Assembly: GCA_030789695.1 (NCBI GenBank)
Contig: CM061142.1
Location: forward strand, 352,259,486 to 352,323,485
DNA from: Scilla litardierei
Lineage: Eukaryota; Streptophyta; Magnoliopsida; Asparagales; Asparagaceae
Reading direction: 5' to 3'
Length of the DNA: 64,000 bases
Each line of letters opens with the position of its first letter. Within the stretch, counting starts at the first letter, position 1. A program made the position numbers and the translations under genes. This document shows positions 21,987 to 30,412 of the stretch, piece by piece. The notes below the pieces were generated by a model, which saw only the letters and a program-made list of their open reading frames with translations, had not been told where the DNA came from and searched no databases.

Positions 21987-22666
21987 TGACGTGCGTTTAT
22001 ATTTCATATATTCACGCACGTTTTTCTTTGTGTTTTTCCGTTATTTTCCGCCATCTCGTATCCGTTTTCTCGTAGTTCCTTCACTCTTCCGTGTTTTTGT
22101 ATGTTTGCAGGAGTTTGCTGGTGTAGGGGACATAAAATGACGATATCATGAGCCCCCAGAGCAACGGGAGGAGTCACGCGTGATCCAGGGGGTCAAACAA
22201 CGAAGATCGCCATCTTTTAACCCCCACCCGATCGGTTGGACACAGCCAACCGATCGGGTGATGCACACGTGCACGACCCGGTCAGCCGCTGAAGCAACGA
22301 AAGTGTCAACCGACCGGGTCGCCGACTGGTTCAACCCGACCGTTCTCTCTGGAAATTGGAGCTGAAACTCAACCGATCGGGTGATCTTCACCCGATCGGT
22401 TCACCTGTAGCCGTTTCCCCGAAGAAGATGACCCGGATAGCTCACCCGACGGTCGACTGACCGTGCCAAAATGTCGCAAGTCTCCGTCTTTTTGGGCAAC
22501 AATTCCAACCGATCGGTTGATTTATCAACCGATCGGTTCACCCGATGAGCTCAACATCCAAACGACGAGCAGCTTCCATCAACCGAACGTGTCGCCCGAC
22601 CGGGTGAAATGGTGAAGATTGCTGCCGAAGTTTGCAGCAGGTCACCCGATCGGGTGATTCTTCACC
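21987..22666 (+). repeat. D: 3' LTR, part 1
   Basis: It matches 1355-1528 joined to 13036 onward and so shows the uninterrupted LTR across the E2 insertion site. It is cut at TTCACC by E3. It retains about 12 bp and 41 bp that the 5' LTR lacks. Confidence 0.88.
22662..22666. repeat. Left target-site duplication of E3 (TCACC)
   Basis: TCACC is repeated at 33304-33308. The intact 5' LTR of D reads TTCACCCGATCAGGTGATG across this site. Confidence 0.88.
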
Positions 22667-23143
22667 TGTAATGGTCGGTTTCCAATTGTGCTATCTTTGT
22701 GCACGTGCTCTTGGTCGTGCACGTGTTTATTTTTGACTATACTTGTTTTGGAACATTATTGTGTGATATGTCGTTGTGACCCTCTCTGAGAGTACTACAA
22801 TTGTGATGTTGCCTTGCAACATCATTTCACGGGTCGTTCTCCCACGAATTGACTTTTTCTGAAGAGACGTCACGTTTCTCGCTTTTGGCACGAGACATTT
22901 TTATTTTTAACTTCGTTTCTCCTCATTGAAATTGTGATCTGTCTCCTCTGAATTCTTTCTCTTGTCGACCCGGTCGCCCCGGTATTTTTTTATAATTTTT
23001 GGGCTCCGTTTGAGCTATGTGCACGTTTAGACCCAACTTATTACAATTTTAACCCTAACAACTAACCCTAATATTAACCCTAGACCTAAATAATTGGCAG
23101 CCCCCACTTTTAAACCCTCCTCCTACTCATGTGGGCCCACTCC

Positions 23144-23150
23144 TATAAAG
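23144..23150 (+). promoter_or_regulatory. E3: TATA box, 5' LTR
   Basis: TATAAAG is followed by a leader beginning AAAGACCTAGGG. The same box is in the 3' LTR at 30892. Confidence 0.6.
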
Positions 23151-24391
23151 AAAGACCTAGGGTTGCGTTATTTTTTTCACAGCAAACGTTTTTCCCGCAG
23201 CCGGCCCTAGCACACAACCCCTCACCACGCAAAACCCTTTCCTCCACCGATCTGACCCACGCCGGAGAGCCAAGCTGCCATCGATCAACTCCGGCTGCCT
23301 CCCCCGACTCCCATCTCTCGCCTGCGACCCCGTACGGCGCCGGTCGCCGCCGCCAAAGCCACAAAACCGCCGGAAAAACTCGCACAGCAGCAGCAGCAGC
23401 CTGCAGCGGCGGCCGCCGCCGCTGCCGCCGCCACCGTTGCCCCTCGCCGCCGCCATGGATTCCCCGCTGCCCCCTCTCACCGTTGACAATGACCTCAGGC
23501 CGCAGATCCTCTGAAAACAGCGTGCTTGCTCGATGTTTTGCGTGTTTGGCGTCGTTCCGATGCGTCGCTGTGATCTCACCGCTTCCTCTCACTGTTGGAG
23601 TCATCCGACAGCCTCCTGCATCCTCTAGGGGCGTCTTCTGATGTCACGAGCATCACTTACAACTCTCGACATCGTAGGCGTAGCGTACGTCGAACCGTTC
23701 GCCCCGAGTTGTTGTTACGGTTTCCCGGAAGCCGTAGAACGCCTTCCCGATGCTCCTGCTCGCTGTCCAGCCCCTAGCCCGCTATCTGCACTCTCTGTCC
23801 ACTACCAGAGCGCATCTGGCTATGCTGCCCGTAGCCGAAACGCCGCTAGAAGACGTTCCGTAGCCGTGCCAATCAGATCGGTCGCCGTTCAGACTCTACT
23901 TCCCGTTCGCACCAAACCCCGGAGATGTTAGTTCCCGAAACTCGTAGCGCAACCCAAACCGTAGCCAAAACTGAAAACCTAACTAAAAACGGCAACTTAA
24001 CTCATTAAATTTAATTTCTGCTCTTTTAAAACGATGTGGAACCGTAGACCGACGATCGGACTTTTGACTGTGCACATAGGATATAATCGTCGGATAGGCT
24101 GATCGGACAACTCGACTCGTGACTGTTAGGGTATCCACGCTCAACCTAGAAATGAACTTAAATAGGAATTTCTAAAATCGCGACCTGACACCGTCGCCGA
24201 TACTGTTTCAGACGGACTACCGCGGACGAGACGACTGGACGAGACGCCCCGGACGGACGACCCCCTCGCCACCGCAGGCAAGTGTACCCACTTGCATTTT
24301 TGACCGCGTCTTGGTCTTAAATTGTTAGAACTGTTAGACTGTGAGTGTTTAGATTCCGGATGTGAAATGATAGCGTCTGGGTCACCCTGAC

Positions 24392-24420
24392 GACTTAGAC
24401 TTGACGACGAAGTCTAAGTC
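24392..24420 (+). other. E3: 11-bp hairpin with loop GACGACG
   Basis: GACTTAGACTT and AAGTCTAAGTC form a perfect 11-bp stem around GACGACG. The stem differs from that of E2 (2802-2830) but its length, loop and place in the LTR are the same. It is preserved in the 3' LTR near 32117. Confidence 0.65.
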
Positions 24421-24554
24421 CGACGAACAACAACTCGTGACACTTTAGGATTATCTTGTGTGTGCGTGCGTGTGGACACCCTAGAATAACTCTCCCGTAC
24501 ACTGGTCGTGTCTTGTCACTGTTACACACTGGTCGTGTCTTGTCACTGTTACAC

Positions 24555-24772
24555 AAAAAGCCTTCGGGCGTTTCAGATGCTTCCCGAGCGGAAGTGATCT
24601 CCGTGATACAAAAAGCCTTCGGGCATTTCAGATGCTCTCCTTGCGAAAGTGATCTCCGTGTTAGAAAAAGCCTTCAGGCGTTTCAGATGCTCTACTTGCG
24701 GGAGTGATCTCCGTGTTACAAAAGCCTGCGGGCGTTTCAGGTGCTTCCCTAGCGGAAGTGATCTCTGTACTT
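24555..24772 (+). repeat. E3: 55-bp tandem repeat, four units
   Basis: Units start at 24555, 24610, 24665 and 24720, each beginning AAAAAGCCTTCGGGCGTTTC and ending in GTGATCTCCGTG. An inner block can pair in most units (CTTCC/GGAAG, or CTCC/GGAG in the 3' LTR copy at 32281-32498). A 27-bp duplication with ACTGGTCGTGTCTTGTCACT precedes the array. Confidence 0.75.
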
Positions 24773-25146
24773 CTTGTCCTGAGTTCTGGGGTTTGGGGTA
24801 GGGTTGAGCATGCACACGGGGAGAGGGTCTGATCCCCCTCAACCCGTAAGGCGTGAAACCTTCATGTCATGTCGTGACGTGTCATGTCTTATTTGTCTTG
24901 TCTGTCTTCGTCTTGTCATGACACCTTTAGGTTAGTCCCGTAGTCGGTAGCACACGCTACGACTACTGCCTGCTACGCTTTACTTTCCCGCTACGTTACT
25001 TCTGTTGTTACTTTGTTATAACCCCAGCATGTTAATCAACCAGTAAAACGATGTTTAATAGTTCAGTACACTTGTAGTAGAGTCTGACATTCTGTTGTAG
25101 ACTTTACCTGACGTACAGTTCCTTTCTTTGGTGCTGTACGTCAGGT

Positions 25147-25242
25147 GTCGAGCCGGAGTACGATGACCAGACCGAGCTACCAGAGGACGTCGAGCCGGAG
25201 GACGTCGATCCTGAGTACGTGCCCGAGGACGACCAGAGTTAA
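25147..25242 (+). CDS. E3: short acidic reading frame in the LTR
   Basis: After an acceptor-like TACGTCAG, 31 open codons beginning VEPEYDDQTELPEDVEPEDV and ending PEDDQS stop at TAA. The 3' LTR copy differs by one conservative residue, Glu to Asp. There is no ATG at its start, so it would have to be a spliced terminal exon. The composition and ending resemble the E2 frame at 3500-3607. Confidence 0.3.
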   Translation, partial: VEPEYDDQTELPEDVEPEDVDPEYVPEDDQS

Positions 25243-25585
25243 AGATCCCCACTGCTGATCCGGAGGTTCCACTTTAGTTGTTGGGTGCGTAGCACCTTTT
25301 GTTTTCCTGTCTAGGTTGGGTGCTTGCACCGGTAGTTTCCTTTTCTGCAGTTGTAGCCCTTCGGGCGTCTTAGACTCTCAGTACTTTGGATATTTATTTT
25401 GGAATAAAATGATTGTCTTTCTTTTCGTACTTTTATTGTCATGTACTAACATGCAGGGACCTGTACCTTCGATTTGGAGTACCACAGAGACGCTTATTGG
25501 GTCCGGGCTTCTCGCCCGGGCCTAAGCGGGCCTTAGTCACGCTTCGCCTCCGTTGTTTTAGGAAGCGAGGCATGACAGGTTTTAG

Positions 25586-25603
25586 TGGTGGCCCATGCAA
25601 GTC
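25586..25603 (+). other. E3: primer-binding site, probably tRNA-Ile
   Basis: TGGTGGCCCATGCAAGTC, 8 bp after the LTR, differs at one base from the E2 site. Confidence 0.6.
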
Positions 25604-25707
25604 CCACCCCATTCTTTCTGCATGTACAGAACAATAGGAGTCAGGACATTCATTTTATGATATCCAGTAATCGTACGAGTCTAATCTCTGTATTTCTTGA
25701 CAATAGG

Positions 25708-26854
25708 ATGGCAGGACGACGCGTGACCCGATCCGGGAACTCAGGCGATGGAGTTCCAGAGGACCAGAGCGGAGACTTCCGTCAGTTTCTGGGTGTGATG
25801 AGAGAGATGCTGGAGGTGTAGCATCAGTTGGTTCAGCAGTCCTAGCGTGCTGCCCAGACTCCCCCAGTTGCACCACCACCACCTCCGCCTGCCCCACGAG
25901 CTGCTCCAGGAGTGAAGCAGTTCAATGAGCTCCAGCCGAGGACTTTTTCGGGGAAAGAGGGACCCCTAGCTGCTGACGAGTGGATCCAGAGCACGGAGGA
26001 GAAGTTAGTTGCTGCGAAGATTCCTGATGATACCCCAGTGGAGATAGCGAAGATGCAGCTGATAGAGAATGCAAGGAACTGGTGGCGCATTGAGGAGAGG
26101 CGTCTGGAGAAGCCAGTGGAGTGGAAGACCCTCCGCTCGATGTTTAAGGATAAGTATTTCACCAAGTCTACTAGGAGGGAGCTATTGAGCAAGTTTATAG
26201 ATCTGAAGCAATGGGATATAACTGTCGAGGAGTATGAAGCTGAGTTAGAGATGCTGAGTCGTTTTGCTCCGCATATGGTAAGGAAGGAGGAGAATCGAGC
26301 TGATCGCTTTCGTCAGGGACTGCGTCTGAAGATTCAGGCTTCCATGTCTTCGGCGAGTTTCACGACTATGAGGGAGGTGCTAGATGCTATGAAGAATCAT
26401 GAGCTTATTTCGCTCCTACCTGACCCTCCAGCTGATAAGGGGAAGCGTCCCATGGAGCAGTACCGGCCACCTGCTAGGCCGATGATGAGGCCAGTCCAGA
26501 CAGTGCCTTTCAAGAGGCCAGAAGCACATATGCAGATTCAGAGTAAGGGACCATGCCATTACTGCGGGAAGACAGGACATGTTCAGAAGGATTGTAGGAG
26601 GAAGCTGGGACTATGATTAGTTTATGGAGATGTCTCGCATGCTGCGAAGGATTGTTCGAGAGCGTGTCATGCTAAGGTCGGAGCACCAGCCCCGCTGCAG
26701 ATGAGAGCGCCTGCTCCAGTTCAGAGAGGACCTGCTGTTCGTGGACCACCTTTGGCGCCACAGAGGCAGATGTTTCAGAGAGCAGCACAGCCCCAGAGGC
26801 CAGCGTACACCATTACTGTTGTGGAGACTGAGGAGCGGGATGGAGTTATTGCAG
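25708..26854 (+). pseudogene. E3: gag
   Basis: ATG at 25708 follows an acceptor-like CAATAG and begins MAGRRVTRSG. TAG codons at 25819 and 25843, both likely from CAG, break the N-terminal part. The main frame continues from 25912 with VKQFNELQPRTFSGKEGPLAADEW, NWWRIEERRLEKPVEW and a CCHC knuckle CHYCGKTGHVQKDC. TGA at 26614 lies where a second knuckle should begin; that knuckle is degenerate (VYGDVSHAAKDC). The C-terminus reads VETEERDGVIAG at intron 1. Confidence 0.83.
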
Positions 26855-26964
26855 GTAACTCTTGATCCTAGTCCTTCATTTCATAGTTTAGATCTTATTA
26901 TTTGTGTTGTTTGTTGACTTGCTTATTAGAGTAGCTTGGTTTGACGTAGTTGTTTATATCATAG
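26855..26964 (+). other. E3: putative intron 1 (gag-pro junction)
   Basis: 110 bp from GTAACT to ATCATAG. The flanks join in frame across a split Gly codon to give VIAG and then TILVSSHPALALFDSGAS, the usual continuous Tekay sequence. The position equals that of 7056-7168 in E2. Confidence 0.62.
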
Positions 26965-27407
26965 GCACCATTCTTGTGTCCTCTCACCCTGCCTTGGCTT
27001 TGTTTGACTCCGGTGCATCCATGTGCATCCTATCCCGGAGGTTCATAACAAAGCACTCCATTCCCACCCACACACTTCCTAAGTGTTGGGACATCACCAC
27101 AGGGAACGGAGTGGTGACGGTGAACTTGGGTTGTCGATCAATTCCTTTAGTGGTCAGTGGACACGAACTATTTACAGACTTCATCGTCCACGACCTGCCG
27201 CATTTCGATGTCGTTCTTGGCATCGATTGGCTGGGAGACTTCCACGCCTCGATCGACTGCCACAGCAAGAGGGTTGTATTTCGGATTCCAGGTCATCTGG
27301 AGTTTGAGTTCCGCAGCATTGACGAGTCGCTTGGGCCCATCAAATTTCGGGCCAAGCCGGAGGTGCCGATTATTGCAGCCATGCAGATGGAGATGGAGAT
27401 TGAATGA
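26965..27407 (+). pseudogene. E3: aspartic protease
   Basis: The active site is in ALFDSGASMCILS and the second motif is FDVVLGIDWLGDF. The frame runs straight on toward reverse transcriptase and is broken only by TGA at 27405-27407, at a codon where E2 has Trp. Confidence 0.86.
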
Positions 27408-28085
27408 CCAGCAGTCGTCAGAGACTTCGACGACGTCTTCCCGGAGGATATCTCGGGTTTGCCACCCGACAGAGCTCTAGAATTTGGCATTGATCTTATG
27501 CCAGGAGCGCAGCCGATATCGAAGGCGCCGTACCGTATGGCTCCCGCTGAGCTCGAGGAGCTGCGAAAGCAGGTAGACGAGTTGCTGCAGAAGGGTTTCA
27601 TCCACCCTAGTGTGTCACCATGGGGTGCACCAGCTTTGCTTGTGAAGAAGAAGGATGGGTCCCGCAGGATGTGCATCGACTATCGAGGGCTGAATGCTGT
27701 CACAGTGAAGAATAAGTATCAGCTGCCGCGCATCGACGATATATTTGATCAGCTTGGAGGTTCGAGAGTCTTCTCGAAGTTGGACATGAGGAGCGGGTAC
27801 CATCAGTTGAAGGTGAAGAAGGATGACGTTCCGAAGACAGCCTTCCAGACGAAGTACGGACAATATGAGTTCGTGGTCATGCCGTTTGGCGTGACCAATG
27901 CACCAGCTGTGTTCATGAATTTGATGAATTTAATATTCTACGACTTCCTGGATAAGTTTGTTGTCATCTTCATTGATGACATTCTTATTTATTCGAAGTC
28001 TGAGGAGGAGCACAGCTGTCATCTGAGGACAGTGCTGGAGACGCTGAGGCGACACATGCTTTATGCCAAGTATAGTAAGTGCTAG
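27408..28085 (+). pseudogene. E3: reverse transcriptase, first part
   Basis: Readable without a break from 27459: [65 protein letters not shown] and [11 protein letters not shown]. All catalytic Asp residues are present. TAG at 28083-28085 interrupts just before [12 protein letters not shown]. Confidence 0.9.
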
Positions 28086-29396
28086 TTCTGGCTGGACAGG
28101 GTCGCGTTTCTGGGACACGTGGTGTCCGGTGATGGCATATCAGTTGATCCGGAGAAGGTCAGAGCAGTCAGAGATTGGCCGACTCTGCAGTCAGCGTCAG
28201 ATATCAGGAGCTTTCTTGGCTTAGCAGGCTTTTATCGGCAGTTCATCAAGGATTTCTCGAAGATTACGGAGCCGATGACGAAGCTGACGAGGAATGACGT
28301 GGAGTTTCTTTGGTCAGATGCTTGTGAGGAGGCCTTCAGTATCTTGAAGGCGAGGTTGACCACAGCACTAGTTCTGGCTGTACCAAATCGGAGCGGAGGC
28401 TTCGAAGTGTATTGTGATGCATCAGGGAAGGGCCTAGGATGCGTCTTGCATCAGCATGGCCACGTGGTCACGTACGCTTCTCGTCAGTTGAGGACACATG
28501 AGAAGAATTACCCGACGCATGATCTAGAGTTGGCAGCGGTGATTTTTGCACTGAAGATTTGGAGGCACTTCTTGCTGAGTGAGAGCGTGAAGATCTTCAC
28601 CGACCACAAGAGCTTGAAGTACATCTTTACGCAGAAAGAGCTCAACATGCGTCAGAGACGATGGTTAGAGCACATGGCTGACTACGAGATTGATTTGCAG
28701 TATCACCCAGGGAAGGTGAACATAGTGCCGGATGCCTTGAGTAGACTTCCTACTGCGATGATGCATACCGCCGACTGGAGGATTCAGCAGGAGCTGAGAG
28801 AGATGGATTTGGAGGTTATCTTACCTGGTGTAGTTCATTCATTCATGAACCTGCAGATTCAGTCCACGATCGTGGATCAGATCAAGGCAGCACAGGCAGG
28901 AGATCCAAAGCTGCAGAGGATCAGGAGGCAGGTTGAAGCTGGGCTACAGACGGAGTTCGTGATTCATGAGGATGGTTTGCTGCGGTACGGCAGCAGACTC
29001 TGTGTACCTGCAGGTGATGTTCGCGAGGAGCTGTTGAGCGAGGCTCATAGCTCGCCATATTCTATACATCCTGGAGGCACTAAGATGTATAAGGATCTCC
29101 GTCTAAACTATTGGTGGATTGGCATGAAGAGAAGTGTGGCACGGAGCGTTGCCAAGTGTTTGATATGCCAACAGGTGAAGGCTGAGCACCATCGTACTGC
29201 TGGGTTGCTGCAACCGCTTCCTATTCCAGAGTGGAAGTGGCAACATATTACGATGGACTTCGTGACTGGTTTACCTCGGACCCCGAGGCAGAACGACGCA
29301 GTTTGGGTGATCGTGGATCGGTTGACCAAGTCTGCGCACTTTATCCCATTCCGAGTGGGCCAGTCTACGGAAGTTTTGGCGAGGAAATATCTGGAG
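28086..29396 (+). pseudogene. E3: reverse transcriptase end, RNase H and integrase N-terminal half
   Basis: More than 430 open codons in the pol frame. They hold the thumb ([19 protein letters not shown]), RNase H ([38 protein letters not shown]), integrase HHCC (HSSPYSIHPGGTKMYKDL, KCLICQQVKAEH) and the first catalytic Asp (WQHITMDFVTGLP). The exon ends RKYLE at a GT donor. Confidence 0.9.
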
Positions 29397-29465
29397 GTAA
29401 ATTTCTTTGTACTTCTCTTCTAATTTCCTCTTGAGTTGGTTGTAACGTAGACCGTGTACGTGCAG
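29397..29465 (+). other. E3: putative intron 2 (integrase)
   Basis: 69 bp from GTAAAT to ACGTGCAG, with a pyrimidine-rich interior and TTGTAACGT near the end. Removing it joins LE to [13 protein letters not shown]. It matches E2 9586-9657 in position. Confidence 0.62.
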
Positions 29466-30371
29466 GAGATTGTACGCTTACATGGAGTCCCCGTGAGCAT
29501 TGTGTCTGACCGAGACACGAGATTCACATCTCAGCTCTAGAGAAGTCTGTAGGAGAATTTGGGTACAAGTCTGAGTTTCAGCACGGCGTATCACCCGCAG
29601 ACCGATGGCCAGTCCGAGCGGACTATTCAGATACTGGAGGATATGCTGCGAGCTTGTATGCTCGATTTGAAAGGGTCATGGGAGGACCATCTTCACTTGG
29701 TGGAGTTTTCTTATAACAACAGCTACCAAGCGAGCATTGGCATGGCGTCGTTTGTTGCCTTATATGGAAGGAAGTATCGATCGCCACTGAACTGGGATGA
29801 CATCAAAGATCGGGAGCTGTTGGGTCCAGAATTGATAGTGGAAGCTGTGGATGTCGTGAGGGGCATCAGGGAGAAGCTTAGAGTTGCGCAGGATCGCTTC
29901 AAGCATTGGGCTGATGCCAAAAGGAGACCGTTGGAGTTCCAGCCTAGAGATCACGTCTTCCTGAAGATTTCTCTGAACCGCGGAGTTATTCGTTTTGGGA
30001 AGAAGGGAAAGCTGAGCCTGAGATATATTGGACCATTTGATGTGCTGGAGCGTGTGGGAGCAGTGGCCTACCGCCTTGCTCTGCCACCATCTTTGGAGGA
30101 CGTTCACGACGTATTCCACGTATCTCAGCTACGTCGGTACGTCAGTGACCCATCGCACACTGTGGATTTCTCAGAGATTACGGTCCGTCCGGACCGGACG
30201 TATGAACAGCAGCCTGTGCAGATCTTGGATCGTCGACAGAAGCAGTTGAGCAATAAGATAGTCGACCTGGTGAGGGTGATGTGTCGTCACGGATCACCTG
30301 GAGATTCCACCTGGGAGCGCGAAGATGATATGAGAGAGCGTTTTCCGCATCTTTTCTCGAGCAGTGCTTGA
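29466..30371 (+). pseudogene. E3: integrase C-terminal half and chromodomain
   Basis: It begins [20 protein letters not shown]. Two TAG codons (29537-29539 and 29549-29551) break it early. From 29559 it is open to the end: [19 protein letters not shown] with the catalytic Glu, the GPY-type LRYIGPFDVLERVGAVAY, and the chromodomain [20 protein letters not shown] with GDSTWEREDDM. It ends at TGA 30369-30371. Confidence 0.9.
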
Positions 30372-30399
30372 TGTTGATTCCGAGGACGGAATCATTTCT

Positions 30400-30412
30400 A
30401 AGTTGGGGAGGA
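30400..30412 (+). other. E3: polypurine tract
   Basis: AAGTTGGGGAGGA, identical to E2, directly before TGTAACGG. Confidence 0.8.

Larger units (their letters stand above)
22667..25577 (+). repeat. E3: 5' LTR
   Basis: It starts TGTAATGGTCGG and ends GCGAGGCATGACA. It contains a TATA box (23144), a GC-rich leader of about 750 bp, a small exon-like block ending AG|GCAAGTG (24212-24277), an 11-bp hairpin (24392-24420), a 55-bp tandem array (24555-24772) and an acidic reading frame (25147-25242). Confidence 0.9.

Noticed and set aside
23129..23931. Long open frames on both strands of the GC-rich LTR leaders (also 30891-31670, 34575-35056, 62746-63042)
   Set aside because: They occur in several frames at once, lack domains, and reflect GC-rich composition downstream of the LTR TATA boxes.
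24555..24772. CRISPR-like repeat array in the E3 LTR
   Set aside because: The units are direct tandem repeats without unique spacers, inside a plant LTR, and are present in both LTRs.
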